A stretch of DNA of 64,000 nucleotides from Bacteroidales bacterium (GCA_017429685.1 JAFROL010000009.1:40697-104696); one strand, 5' to 3'. Shown: positions 19,701 through 25,110, numbered from the stretch's first letter. Made by a program: numbers and translations. The notes: generated by a model not told the origin, from the sequence alone.

Positions 19701-22144
19701 GTCACACCACTGACGGCGAGGCTGTTGGGCTTGAAGCAGCTGGGAGCAGCAACAACACGAATGGTGTAGTCGCGCATCACACCATAGGTACCAGTATAGC
19801 ACGCATCGGGACCACTGTCATTATCGGTGGCACCGATACGCATACGGTAGTCACCCAGCGGAGTGCTGACGGGCACCGTGAAGGTAGCATTTACAGTGTA
19901 TGGTCTGCTGTTGGGGGCAAGAACATAGAAGACCTGCTCGTCATTTGAGAAAGTGAAATCATTGTTCCAGTCAATCCAAATCTTGGTACCATAGGTATAT
20001 CCGGCATCCAAAGTGATATTCACCTCGGCTTCAGCACCAGCGAACACGTCACCAATCATATCGCTGTGGTTCTGGTAACGGGAAGCGGACGTGGTGGCGG
20101 TGTTGTCGTTCACCACCATCGTGTTGCCGAAGGTAACATTGGTAATACCGTTGTTATCGTGGCTTGTGGGGGCCGGGATACAGTAGCCGAAGGTCTGCGA
20201 CACCGAACCCACCCAGTCGCTCTGGTCGTTGGCGGCGCAGTTGCTGCGGACAAAGAAATGCCATTCGCCAAGACCGAGACCAGTGACGGTGAACGGGTTG
20301 GTGGTGGCATCAACAATGGTGTAGTCATCATCGGTGGTGAAGAGGCCGTAGGCAATCTGCCAAGCGGTGGCGGTGCCGTTCTCGGTCCACGAGAGGGTCA
20401 CGCTGTTGCCGCTGGTTCCGGTGATTGCCAGGTTGGAGGGTACACGGCAGGTAGGCTGTGTCCTGACGGTGACATTGGCCAGATTTATCGAGTTGCCGTC
20501 CATACCATAGCTTACGAAAGCCAACTGGTAGGTTGGCGTGGGGTTGGGCAGGAGGACAGTCTCGTGCGCAAAAGTGCTGCTGTGACTACCATACTGGGCC
20601 AGGCGCACCCAGTCGGCAGTGGCCGAAGTGCGGTAGTAGAGCCACAGGGAGTCGCAGGTGCCACTCCAGTCGGGCTCGGCGTGGTCGAATTCAACCTGAT
20701 ATTCACCCGTGGTGCTGAGGTTGAAGACCGGCGAGACAAGACGCGAGCTGGCATCGGGAGTATAGGTGAAAGAGGCATAACCGTTGTAGAATTCCCAACT
20801 GTCGTCGCCAGCCAGCACATCTTCACTCCAGCACGAGGGCATAGCGTAGTCGGCCAAAGTAGCGGAGTAAGGCACATTTTGGGCAGCACACGGCGTGTTG
20901 AAGCTGACGGGGCCGACCCAGTCGGTGGACAGGTTCGAGGCACTGCAGTTGGTGCTCAGGTAGACATCGTAGGTGGTGGCGCCAGCCATCTGGGCCAACG
21001 GGAGGGTATAGGTAAGAGCCGAGATGTTGTTGACAGCTGTACCCTCGGTGGCCGGGTCGAAGCCGACGAGGCCGTACTTGAGGTTGTAGCTGGTCACAAG
21101 GTCGTCGGGCGAAGTCCAGCTGACCACGCCGCCGGAAGAGACTAATGGCCAATTGGCGCTGTAGCAGCCCGGCAGGGTGGTGACTGTGGCCATCTGGCTC
21201 CAGCCGGAGGGCGTGCCGTTGCATATCTTGCGGACATAGATGTAGTAGGGGGTACCGCCGTATTCGACGGTGATGGTGGTAGAGGTGGCAGAACCGTTGT
21301 TGATAGTCTTGCCTGCTCCCCCGGTATTGGGGTCGAAAGCGGGGTCTGCACTATATTTCACTTCAAATCCGGTGCCGATGCTGGAAACAGTCCAGTCGAC
21401 CTGGATGGAGTTCCACGCCAGCGCGGTGGCTGTGACAGAGGTAGGCTTCACGCAGGCGGGCTGGGTGAAGGTGTAGACAACGCCCTGACCAGTAGCGGCA
21501 TCGTAGGCGGGCGCATAGGTTGAGGAGAGCGTGCGGGTGGTGGTGCCCGAAGTGTAGCGGGTGATGGTGTCCCACGCAGAGCCGCCGTTGGCGCCGCCAA
21601 CGCGGTAGATGTCTTCGTCGGACGACATCATACCCACCAGGACATTGATGCTGCTGCTGATGGTCATAGGACCGTAGCAGAACTCAATGTCGCCGTTGGG
21701 GTAGAGCTTCAGCTGGAAGCTGTAGCTGTTCTGGCCGCTGACGACCTTGCGCCATTCCACCACGAGCTGCTGGGGGCTACGCTTGTAGTGGATCGAGTTG
21801 TCCGTCGTCGTATAGCCGGAGCTATTGTACAACGGCGCGATCCTCGAGTCGGCAAGGCTCGCAAACGACACACTACCGTCGGCAAAGACGCGCAGCGTGC
21901 TGCCCGCGGCGATCTGGCTTTCGCCAAAATACATCGCAAAGGGCATCGACACATCGACATAGCCCGCAGCCTGATCGGCCGCAGTCCACGCCGTGGCGCC
22001 CGACGTACCAACGATAGAACCGTAGGTGGCAGTAGAGGCCGCGCCGTCGTACTCGCTCACCTTCGCGTTCTGTGCCTGCAGCGTCCACGGCAACAGAAGT
22101 GCCAGGAGCGCAAGCATTCGCAAAATAGTACTTTTACGTTTCAT
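4718..22144 (-). CDS. Giant multidomain repeat protein with T9SS C-terminal sorting domain
   Basis: At 5808 residues this is the largest gene here. Domains in order: signal peptide (1-25, ...PWTLQAQ); nine fibronectin III-like modules between about 230 and 1775, each starting near a Cys-x-x-P; two MAM/cleaved-adhesin-like segments (about 418-565, 1782-1963); a GEVED domain (about 654-798; WIDWNNDFTF); two related jelly-roll segments (about 895-1085, 1390-1580), both with WGNTYCQQIFTA; a CUB-like segment (about 1970-2085); and about 58 repeats (2085-5725) of consensus TACDSYTWNGQTYT...GCDSVVTLxLTVN, interrupted by three Ig-like units and, at about 3155-3340, another jelly-roll. The C-terminus (INIYPNPTRGRVTI ... 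LRITLPNGTTVRKVVKK) is a T9SS type A sorting domain. It is probably a surface-attached adhesin or scaffold; the ligand is unknown. A promoter at 22401 and a terminator at 4657 make it monocistronic. Confidence 0.93.
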   Translation of the reverse strand: MKRKSTILRMLALLALLLPWTLQAQNAKVSEYDGAASTATYGSIVGTSGATAWTAADQAAGYVDVSMPFAMYFGESQIAAGSTLRVFADGSVSFASLADSRIAPLYNSSGYTTTDNSIHYKRSPQQLVVEWRKVVSGQNSYSFQLKLYPNGDIEFCYGPMTISSSINVLVGMMSSDEDIYRVGGANGGSAWDTITRYTSGTTTRTLSSTYAPAYDAATGQGVVYTFTQPACVKPTSVTATALAWNSIQVDWTVSSIGTGFEVKYSADPAFDPNTGGAGKTINNGSATSTTITVEYGGTPYYIYVRKICNGTPSGWSQMATVTTLPGCYSANWPLVSSGGVVSWTSPDDLVTSYNLKYGLVGFDPATEGTAVNNISALTYTLPLAQMAGATTYDVYLSTNCSASNLSTDWVGPVSFNTPCAAQNVPYSATLADYAMPSCWSEDVLAGDDSWEFYNGYASFTYTPDASSRLVSPVFNLSTTGEYQVEFDHAEPDWSGTCDSLWLYYRTSATADWVRLAQYGSHSSTFAHETVLLPNPTPTYQLAFVSYGMDGNSINLANVTVRTQPTCRVPSNLAITGTSGNSVTLSWTENGTATAWQIAYGLFTTDDDYTIVDATTNPFTVTGLGLGEWHFFVRSNCAANDQSDWVGSVSQTFGYCIPAPTSHDNNGITNVTFGNTMVVNDNTATTSASRYQNHSDMIGDVFAGAEAEVNITLDAGYTYGTKIWIDWNNDFTFSNDEQVFYVLAPNSRPYTVNATFTVPVSTPLGDYRMRIGATDNDSGPDACYTGTYGVMRDYTIRVVAAPSCFKPNSLAVSGVTATAATLTWVEAGLSTQWEVKLGARGFNPDEEGTSYIVNGTPTLALDYLYMVTDYDAYVRAICDPEGPTDWSNVCEFRTFCPNGGSATMGTGTTATSGVIVNSSWGNTYCQQIFTAAELAAAGLQAGNIAGMTFTWNGNGSYQKDFSIYLGNTTQESFSSTTSWVPIASQTLVYGPTLRPTTGTAGEQEYTFTTPFAWDGTSNIVVSTFINQHGGNQSSSGFNSYSTNSGTSNMSMWKYRDNSAFTESEVDGLTASSRSSYRASIKFIAPCDTGSCNAPTTAIALSETEYAATLTFTDVNEETNPTYGIVYGPQGFDPTAAGTTVSPITTGSYTISNLVARTSYDVYVYAICSGTNGRMVKYNFVTPFIPNCKTPVIDGEYGASNITYNTATLTWRQPGDAPQFWTVRYADADFNPATATADQYTELTVQGTAGATAQLTGLVAGTTYYVYIKATCATAPDLDESPWLSMSNANPAYTFTTPACVTPTAVAATQVTNSTAMISWTSNATAWTVKYGPASFDPDNEGTAVSATTASIELTGLDAYTYYDVYVKANCTATDESDWSAAATFRTSCPDGGDATLGNGTYTSAYVPVHYNWGNTYCQQIFTAQELTEAGMSAGPIQGISFSWYYRSSYTKEFTIYIGTTDKDEFNDNSDWITVTSDPVYGPAEFATSAAQENFAFNTPFVWDGASNIVVTTIMNQYGGSGTGGSGITAYAYDAGYNRSLYNYRDSYAFVVNDPETSGSQHKGISNYRANITFMANCNADVTCFAPASVSATVAPDNTVAVTWTARTDLRPVVNNFEMKYGLAGFNPDNSGTLVSNLNNVFNYNITAALDANTDYEVAVRTVCGEGEGNQSKWTKAAFHTYPTCWAPSALAVTATSQNSATLSWTENTPTAATRWEVVYGLPGFDPDRATPVETTNNTGFEVTGLNHTTKYEFYVRAVCSATDRSLWSNVATGTTQCGIWQYADMPLVENFDGVTGTTSSTRNNHVLPNCWSYINTSSTTSGTSTTGYPGYPIAYNGASYSHSGNNHMRFYSYYTTSYGDQYAILPQFGFSLDTVVVGFYARESSTTTTYVGTIEVGVMSDPTDAETFVAVGTVLPTTTSYEYFEVDFSEYTGNGSYIALRAPKPTTGYNSVYVDDLTVKLREKVNALDDAGQNIVACNEFVMPDTTNGGYHGGLNATYVVRPAEAGKVAHLTGSYNLENGYDFLSVYRGAANANNLVGRYTGNGPIDYVTTSNLWADSGYFTLVLTTDNDNAFSGMEGFKLLVSCECPQPAADVIAETQEANGTYTWRNGETYNNNVVRTGLTYDAAAAGETATDLLKEVEYTYTNVAGCDSVSYSLNLTVHPTYNLTYNAQICERDTFLFYGQKFAATGTYTVALTSQYGADSIGILNLQVNPAPTAGIYVNNRQVTTIDAYCDNADLALLARSNNSSAVFEWEDESTAANRVVNPHESNVYTVVATEPAHGCTSVPATLTVTTVPVPELSISGDAEICYGESTTLTLADANNVEATYRWSNGATGTSITVNPTATTTYTVTATTSNASACTATASLEVVVNALPVVTATASVGEICRDSIVTLTATQVEGYSYSWNTGAATAVATIAAANTGVYTVTVTDQNGCQNEFQTSTVTVYPSYELSDELSVCYTNNPYTWGEQTITANGNYDQNFVIAHGCDSLVHLAFTFEEMGVENSNREVCEGTSVTWGDQTIVASETTLLTYVDNSGECPVQKNLNLVVNHPAATAIEHTVCDTYTWAVSGETYTESGAYPYTLATTKGCDSVVTLNLTVNYQNTGVETVTACDNYVWNLNGQNYTTTTNEPTFTLQNQWGCDSVVTLDLTVNYRSYHEDFHCVRDAASFTWIDGETYNLNVDVEDGIEHVTGENADGCNEIAQLHLVLNPIINTLNWITVDTCDEYEIPNAVVFDDENDCQGHIEPLFISESGDYEVRTRANADVTGQDQLTRIHLTINRSSYHTTVASECLPFEWLVNVGTEEAPVMYSVATITEEMVAGAPVYNMSYEMPQQYSNGCSRIEVLRLTPKYPSVEYTDAVICQNGFWTAPNNNVYYGNNLSTEEVNVLTWDNSELNAAGCPMEKKVNLTVNPVYNETAELTFCESEFALNEETGEYELTVADANHDGAEVVLTIPGALNEVAYTNSVVANWQTAMGCDSIVTIEYTVNPTTTETEVYTVCYRDNFEWDANGREYIEAGNYVDTVVIANEETGCTLNRVLNLTVLGTYVFEADTNVCTTYEGPDGVTYRETRTFDVPYVGTYDETQYCDAVTRLTYVIHQSALNHQYVVSNRPYTWKNGQTFSQSVENVYYDVPIGEGCDSVLALHFTMVDPITFCDDAFPYETGINDIAINTSDIVMDTASFCLDNSYAGSIGGPSNLNWGIKFEANRPNDKYKVYGAQLYYVGIPGAYSLRIYTGGDAAPATLVGTKTITFSDGETTGWKYFELDEPLNIDNSNLWVTFHGDDLGYPISCVQYYDENDQNGAWVSTDGTYWESLNSNNNTLFYSFMIKTVYSANIWRNNDPQGNDTILYYTVNPTYNDNFDTVVCDSYVWDGTTYTESGVYTNEYTSVNGCDSTVTLTLTVNASTAETVTVAACDSYTWADGDGETYTESGNYTWTTTNEAGCDSVVTLALTVNTNAGVELTETACATYTWNVNGTTYTASGDYTVSFTDANGCTGDSVLHLTINPTYETNSELVVNEGSYTYLGVMYTAPFDGIIDHTFQSINGCDSIDHLHLIIPVVADDQIVEIPVEACGSYTWEAPDGTGHTYEWIPMSERLSHGNAMFKDVTTNQYVYTYPTDTTFDATGAMTAVRVLHLNLLEATYSTETLNVPASLGSYTIDGDPDDVTVTFNLDSVGTPIVRTLGVGSVAYCNDFRTYTINVIDNYDTTEVYACADEATYEWNGTDYTIGTPGHTYWFSQVENAGTLNELVHVLKVNQRAVNAATATATACDTYTWTDGDGLNYTTSGTYVYNYTDENQCAATKTLTLTVNYNSNTAYTDAACDTYTWTRNNQTYTATGDYTYSYNTAEGCASTDTLHLTINNNSNQTFTEAACNSYVWAAAEGGDGLTYTTSGTYTYNYTADNGCPSVNTLNLTINLPTDQIITETACDSIEWHGTMYYTSGTYNYDYTSDAGCASTDQLVLTVNNATHNAETMTQCDSYEWNGTTYTASGNYMYTYTNAAGCPSVDTLHLTINVNTSTINDTIVACDEYTWAVNNRLYNTTGEYTARTTDANGCATTNTLTLTINRSSSYDSVLYVSDGSYRYTYQDQHQELFGEGVHNLVENYTNAAGCDSTLNITLNIGTAQLGIDNVVNCNSYTWRNGETYVYIDAAERAANLNADNVAPLYKTSTGTYVYYNPTYTVAQDNGFDSIYMLALTLTQSYLGNDEVTLNISDRTVTYGDSVFTFNSEADMMQNFVSEDREYDVHFGAVQYCDSIITLTVHLVNNYQEVTGDAADICVSQDSYTWRGHTISTATTDYDNAHTYYVYDTLATGIIEYITVTQHPITYTTERRTACDSYEWYGNVYTESTTNATMYLPAGTEVDGETLICDRVVTLILTINHNTSASHDVASCEEYIWTAANGGDGETYTESGIYTYDYLTAQGCPSTDTLNLTINHNTSTEYTVDACDSYTWAAEEGGNGTTYTTASPAEGYTYDYLTAEGCPSTNTLHLTIRSNSNETFTETACDSYTWSAEDGGNGETYTASGVYTYDYEAENGCPSTNTLNLTINVNSSTEYTVTACDSYTWNSTEYTASGDYSYDYADANNCASEDVLHLTINASTHNSEEVVACQTYTWHGNTYTNPSSVGDMFYGTYTYNYVNEAGCASVDTLHLTLGGGRTFSTETVTNCGPYTWIVNGEEVATLNESIETSTSFLNPRTGCDSMIFLYLTVFEAPVNNIDVTICDSELPYTWTNGDNTTVLNEAGVATVTYPFSANCDSTVRLTLTVNPTKTTALTDQICLGNDYNNNGFVIAASELPAAGEYTFTQELNTYLGCDSIVTLTLTVGDVINNPVEAVACDTYDWTAGDGETYTYTASGTYNSEPYANAAGCTTVDVLTLTINVNAGTEYTETVCDAYMWNGTQYTESGDYTYDYTDGNGCASTDVLHLTVNNSAVNTIEKTVCDSYTWENGDGQTYTTSGVYTYNYTTSDGCAGTDYLVLTVNTNSNTEYTATACDSYTWNDVEYTESGDYTYEYTNAAGCPSTDVLHLTVNKNSNTEYTATACDSYNWYNTVYTESGDYTYEYINNKGCASTDVLHLTVNNSVVVTIDTATCGYFTWNGVTYDDSDVITHHFTAANGCDSTEIINLTVNTTGFAMQMATACDSYTWDVNGETYTTGGNKIAVLDGVAANGCDSTITLVLTLNHNTNSSETVAACDSYTWNDQTYTTSGDYINNYTAANGCASADTLHLTINASTTSEETVATCSYYLWNGNVYDQSGDYTYTSTNADGCQNIATLHLTVNNQVTNNITAAACNSYTWNGNVYTASGVYTYTYTNAVGCDSTVNLALTINTPVTSSVNATACDSYTWNGQTYTTSGAYTFNGTAANGCDSVVTLNLVVNNSANTSISATACDSYTWNGATYTTTGNYTQNYTTAAGCDSVVTLALTISPAIQTTISEITCNSYTWNGQTYTTSGNYTSTFTSAAGCDSIVTLSLTVTPAIAMTVTATACDSYTWNGQTYTTSGNYTTSYTAVSGCDSVVTLALTVNNSTTGTATATACDSYTWNGQTYTTSGNYDYTYTAANGCDSVVTLTLTVNNSIAVSTDLTVCDSYTWNGLNYVASGVYTQSFSAANGCDSVVTLNLTVNQSYSTVDVVEECDGYIWIDGVNYTTSTTTPTFTYTAANGCDSVISLNLTINHSVEIYDSITILETELPYNFRGNSITAAGDYVYNGTTVSGCDSTVYLHVNVQAVGIDVVNSLDDINIYPNPTRGRVTITADDVVKVEVLDIVGRLVATFENTNTFDISTLTEGAYTLRITLPNGTTVRKVVKK
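4966..12085 (-). repeat. C-terminal block of about 44 tandem repeats inside the giant gene
   Basis: Reading the translation I count about 44 units between the inner jelly-roll segment and the sorting domain. A typical unit is 49 residues (147 bp) with two Cys: one in TACDSYTW and one in the GCDSVVT end, roughly 28-30 residues apart, probably forming a disulfide. Units around 5283-6305 (seven in a row) are all 49 residues and nearly identical in framework; units further toward the N-terminus vary in length (49-80) and sequence. Confidence 0.85.
12685..15895 (-). repeat. N-terminal, diverged block of about 14 repeats plus Ig-like units in the giant gene
   Basis: These units keep the outline of the C-terminal repeats (a Cys near the start, a YTW-type aromatic pair, and a GCDS-like end followed by LxLTVN) but differ in length and carry insertions. 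Between the second and third unit lie three Ig/PKD-like domains (about 14830-15500) with ...GEICRDSIVTLTA and VYTVTVTDQNGC motifs. Confidence 0.7.
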
Positions 22145-22400
22145 TGTGTTTTGAATTGGTTAATAAATTTGTGAACTATAAATATTTTTAATTTTTCGAA
22201 ATTTTAACATTTACAAACGGTGGAAAAACAGGCAAAATGCCTTTTTTCAAACGAAAAAAAGTAAAAATCACCCTCGCATTGCATTTAAAGCCTAATCTTC
22301 ACTTATGCTTGCAACAAAGAGTAAGAAAATAAGTATAAAGTAGTTATAAAGCAAACAGCTCCCGCCGCGGCCGTAGTAGATTGTTAGTTTGTAGCAAATG

Positions 22401-22431
22401 CAAATATACAAAGTTTTTTTATTCCAGCAAA
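22401..22431 (-). promoter_or_regulatory. Promoter for the giant gene
   Basis: On the minus strand the -7 box TATATTTG is at 22401-22408 and a TTTG -33 element at 22428-22431, 19 bp apart, matching the Bacteroidota consensus. This implies an untranslated leader of roughly 250 nt before the ATG at 22144. The rest of the leader is A+T-rich without an obvious structure. Confidence 0.65.
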
Positions 22432-22472
22432 AAAAATTATTTAAAATCAATGAAACAATCCGTTACGGCATC

Positions 22473-22647
22473 TGCAAAGGGGGCTGCCCGAAGGGACTGC
22501 CCCGAACCGGACGAGGGCGAAAAGGGACTAAAAACCCGCACTTTCTGTGCCCGTTGTACGCTATATGTACGCTATATGTACAGTATTTGTACGCTTCGGA
22601 AGCGTACAAATACTGTACATATAGCGTACATATAGCGTACAACGGGC
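22473..22647. repeat. Composite intergenic element A: GC-rich core plus 99-bp perfect palindrome
   Basis: The palindrome at 22549-22647 has 49-bp arms that match perfectly around a single central base (22598). Each arm carries the pentamer GTACA four times at 11-bp spacing. About 45 bp to its left is a GC-rich core (22473-22505) containing GGGGGCTGCCCGAAGGGACT. A second element with the same plan is at 63664-63770. No open frame there looks real. It lies between the 3' end of hpf and the promoter of the giant gene. Confidence 0.85.
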
Positions 22648-22730
22648 GAAGAAGGTGCCGTAAAAGTATGGTTGTCAATGCCGTGAGCCGCACCCTATTT
22701 TATGCCGTTTGACGATGCGTCGCAGTGGGG

Positions 22731-22773
22731 ACAAAAAAAACGCCGCTCGCTGTTGGGCGGGCGACGTTGGGAC
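22731..22773 (-). terminator. Terminator downstream of hpf
   Basis: On the minus strand, AACGTCGCCCGC pairs with GCGAGCGGCGTT (one mismatch and one G-U pair) and is followed by eight T. It lies about 20 bp after the hpf stop codon. Confidence 0.75.
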
Positions 22774-22793
22774 TGGAATATCCGTCTCTGAGG

Positions 22794-23087
22794 TTATTTG
22801 TAGCGCTCTTTGTACTTGTCGATCTGGACACGCATCGTGTCGGCGCAGTCGCTGACGGCCTGTTCGAAGCTGTCGGCCTGCTTGCTGTTGAAAAGGGTCT
22901 GTCCTGGCAGGGCGAGTGATATTTCGGCGACCTTGTTGTTGTCGCTTTCCGGTTTTTCGACCTTGAGGGTGACTTCGCACTTGGTGGCGTTGTCGACCAG
23001 TCGTTCCAGTTTGCCCACCTTGTCGGTGACGAATTTCTCGAGTTTGGGGTCTGCCTTGAATTTCACGGCATTGATTGTAATGTTCAT
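22794..23087 (-). CDS. hpf: Ribosome hibernation-promoting factor (short form)
   Basis: The 97-residue protein matches the HPF/RaiA family: N-terminal strand MNITINAVKFKADPKLEKFV followed by an alpha-helix (TDKVGKLERLVDNATKCEV), then strands KVEKPESDNNKVAEISL and a C-terminal helix DSFEQAVSDCADTMRVQIDKYK. It binds the 30S decoding region and silences ribosomes in stationary phase. The length corresponds to the short class without the dimerisation tail. It follows xerC on the same strand, a pairing found in other Bacteroidales; the tuf gene that often follows is absent here, replaced by the giant gene region. An RBS-like AGGAGG lies just upstream of the ATG. Confidence 0.93.
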   Translation of the reverse strand: MNITINAVKFKADPKLEKFVTDKVGKLERLVDNATKCEVTLKVEKPESDNNKVAEISLALPGQTLFNSKQADSFEQAVSDCADTMRVQIDKYKERYK

Positions 23088-23121
23088 AAGTTACCTCCTT
23101 TTATGTTTAGATGTTAATATT

Positions 23122-23208
23122 CATTGCGTTAGTGCGTTAATGCGTTAATGTGTTATTGCGTTAGTGGCTGGCGCGGTTCTCAGTTCTCAGTTCTCACTTC
23201 TCAGTTTT
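23122..23208. repeat. Two adjacent short tandem blocks (8-bp TGCGTTAG and 7-bp TTCTCAG types)
   Basis: From about 23123 to 23166 the 8-bp unit TGCGTTAG/A recurs about five times. From about 23177 to 23207 the 7-bp unit TTCTCAG recurs about four times. The second block overlaps the 3' end of xerC and supplies its stop codon (TGA at 23194-23196 on the minus strand). Confidence 0.75.
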
Positions 23209-24099
23209 CCGTTCCCTCGGGTGTGTGTGTTTGTAGGTTTCTTTGAGGTGCTGGCGCGACACGTGGGTGTAGACCTCGGTGGCGCTGAGGTCGCTGTGGC
23301 CCAGCAGTTCCTTGATGGCATTGATGTCGGCCCCTTCGTTGAGCAGGTGTGTGGCAAACGTGTGGCGGAAGACGTGGGGGCTGATGCGGTCGGCCTGCGA
23401 CACGGGACCCATATATTTCTTTACGATTTTGCTGACATCGTGCCTTGTGAGCGGAGTGCCGTCGTCACGTACAAAAAAGACCTCTGAACTGAAACCGTTC
23501 TCCTTTTTTAACGAAAAATAACATTTAATATTGTGCAAAATTTCATTTTCGAGCGGAATTATTCTTTCTTTGTCGCGTTTGCCCAAGACTTTCACGGAGT
23601 TAGAGTAGAAGTCGACCGACGATTCTTTGAGCCCGACGACCTCCGAAAGGCGCATCCCGGTCTCGTAGAGGAGCTGAAGCAGCAGCCTGTCGCGGTGCCC
23701 CTCGAAGTCGTCGCCAAACGTTTCGGGGCTGTAGAGCGCAGCCGTCTCGCGCTCGGTATAGAAAACCGGCAGTCGGCGCGGCAGTCGCGGCGTGGTGACT
23801 TTGGCCATTATGTCGGTCCCGATCCACTCCTGGCGGCGGCAAAACTTGACAAAGGTCCGGACGGTGGTAAGCATCGTACGCAGTGTGTTGACGCTGTAGC
23901 CGTGGTCGGCGAGCTGCATCTGCCATTCGCGGATTTCGAGGTGGGTGAGCTGTCCTACATCAGCAATGCCGAACGTTTTGTCGAGGAATGCGGCAAAGGC
24001 CGACAACGTGTCGCCATAGGCGCGCACGGTGCGTGCCGAAAGACGGCGTTCTGTCTTGATATACAGCAAGAAAGACTCTATGGCGGAATCAACATTCAT
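23194..24099 (-). CDS. xerC: Tyrosine recombinase XerC/XerD type
   Basis: A tyrosine recombinase of 301 residues from the chosen start (MNVDSAIESFLLYIKTERRLS). An N-terminal SAM-like core-binding domain covers about residues 1-90. The catalytic domain has Arg in GMRLSEVVGLK, Lys in VLGKRDKERIIPL, His-x-x-Arg in PHVFRHTFATHLL, His in LLGHSDLSATEVYTHV and the nucleophile Tyr in that last segment. The family resolves chromosome dimers at dif and can also drive integration or inversion. Its place beside hpf and away from mobile genes supports a housekeeping role. An upstream Met at 24132 is possible but adds residues without family similarity. The short repeat at the 3' end forms its last codons and stop. 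Confidence 0.9.
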   Translation of the reverse strand: MNVDSAIESFLLYIKTERRLSARTVRAYGDTLSAFAAFLDKTFGIADVGQLTHLEIREWQMQLADHGYSVNTLRTMLTTVRTFVKFCRRQEWIGTDIMAKVTTPRLPRRLPVFYTERETAALYSPETFGDDFEGHRDRLLLQLLYETGMRLSEVVGLKESSVDFYSNSVKVLGKRDKERIIPLENEILHNIKCYFSLKKENGFSSEVFFVRDDGTPLTRHDVSKIVKKYMGPVSQADRISPHVFRHTFATHLLNEGADINAIKELLGHSDLSATEVYTHVSRQHLKETYKHTHPRERKTEK

Positions 24100-24131
24100 A
24101 CTATGGTAACGCAGAATGAGCCGAAATCGCA

Positions 24132-24170
24132 TTTTTTGGAGTCATTTTTTCTAAAAAATATGTACTTTTG
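24132..24170 (+). promoter_or_regulatory. Upstream promoter P1 of rpmB-rpsU
   Basis: The -7 box TACTTTTG is at 24163-24170, followed by CACTCG, with a T-rich TTTTTTG at 24132-24138. Spacing is a little longer than usual. It reads toward rpmB, away from xerC. Confidence 0.5.
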
Positions 24171-24300
24171 CACTCGTAAAGTGCTGAAAAAAGTTTGTTA
24201 AATCAATTTTTTTATTTTTTGCATCTTGCTGTTTATATGATATTTATATTTTCGGAAATGTTAAAAATATTTAAAAAGCGGATTGTGCGAGAAAAATCAT

Positions 24301-24331
24301 TTTGCCAGTTCCGAAAAATGTGCGACTTTTG
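24301..24331 (+). promoter_or_regulatory. Downstream promoter P2 of rpmB-rpsU
   Basis: TTTG at 24301-24304 and GACTTTTG at 24324-24331 are 19 bp apart, a good match to the Bacteroidota promoter except for the first base of the -7 box. CACTC follows, as in P1. It implies a leader of about 100 nt before rpmB. Confidence 0.55.
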
Positions 24332-24441
24332 CACTCCGTTTTGAGAAATCGGATCGGGAATGTGAGAAAGCGAATGAGGGTTGCCCGAGTGGGGCAAAAA
24401 AAAATGAAATATAATAATAACTTTTAAAACAATATATTAAG

Positions 24442-24681
24442 ATGTCAAAGATTTGTGAAATTACAGGCAAGCACGTTATCAGCGGTAACAACGTATCGCA
24501 TTCGCGTATCCATACCAAGAGAAAATTCAGCCCGAACCTGCAGACCAAGAAGTTCTACATCCCCGAAGAGGATATGTGGATCACTATGAAGGTTTCGGCC
24601 AAAGGTATGCGCATCATCAACAAGAAGGGTGTCCTCGCAGCCATCAAGGACGCCGCCGCCGAAGGACATTTCCAGTTCTAA
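24442..24681 (+). CDS. rpmB: 50S ribosomal protein L28
   Basis: The 79-residue protein has the L28 start [21 protein letters not shown], the [11 protein letters not shown]-like segment ([16 protein letters not shown]) and the C-terminal [16 protein letters not shown]. It is part of the large ribosomal subunit. Two promoter-like sites precede it. The next gene, 61 bp downstream, is rpsU; in Bacteroides rpmB is usually followed by rpmG, so this pairing is less common. Confidence 0.97.
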   Translation: MSKICEITGKHVISGNNVSHSRIHTKRKFSPNLQTKKFYIPEEDMWITMKVSAKGMRIINKKGVLAAIKDAAAEGHFQF

Positions 24682-24742
24682 TCTGGTAGGTCATATTCAA
24701 TCAATTTATTATTAACCCTTTAACAAGAAAGAGGTATTTACA

Positions 24743-24940
24743 ATGATCGTAGTTCCTATCAAAGAAGGTGACAACATCGAACGCGCTCTGAAGAAACTGA
24801 AGAGAAAATTCGAAAAGACTGGTGTCGTGAAAGAGCTCCGCGAGCGTCAGAAATTCACCAAACCCAGCGTCATCAACCGCGAACGTAAGCTGAAAGCCAT
24901 CTACGTTCAGAAATTGCGTCAAGAGCAGCTGGACAAATAA
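24743..24940 (+). CDS. rpsU: 30S ribosomal protein S21
   Basis: The 65-residue protein begins MIVVPIKEGDNIERALKKLKRK and is rich in Lys and Arg, as in the S21 family (with the KFEKTGVVKELRERQKF stretch). S21 binds the small subunit near the anti-Shine-Dalgarno region and is involved in initiation. It shares a transcript with rpmB and is followed by a terminator. Confidence 0.97.
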   Translation: MIVVPIKEGDNIERALKKLKRKFEKTGVVKELRERQKFTKPSVINRERKLKAIYVQKLRQEQLDK

Positions 24941-24969
24941 GAAAGGCTCAGCACTACGCATCAAAAAAG

Positions 24970-25000
24970 AGGATTTCTCAACAAGAGAATCCTTTTTTTT
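24970..25000 (+). terminator. Terminator after rpsU
   Basis: AGGATTTCTC pairs with GAGAATCCT (one bulged base) across a short loop and is followed by eight T. Confidence 0.8.
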
Positions 25001-25110
25001 ATTGCCCCAAAAGCCCATCAGACAAGAAAAAACGCCGTTTCTCACTGCTGAAAGACAAAGCATTGGAGCCAATGTGGAAAATTTGTTACTGCAAGGATAA
25101 TAAATTTTCA

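Noticed and set aside
22463-22712. Small frames across the palindrome at 22.6 kb on both strands
   Set aside because: They exist only because of the inverted repeat; translated sequences mirror each other (repeated Leu-Tyr-Val-Gln-Tyr-type patterns) with no family match.
22145-22793. tRNA genes or tuf downstream of hpf
   Set aside because: Expected from the gene order in other Bacteroidales, but no cloverleaf or EF-Tu sequence is visible here.
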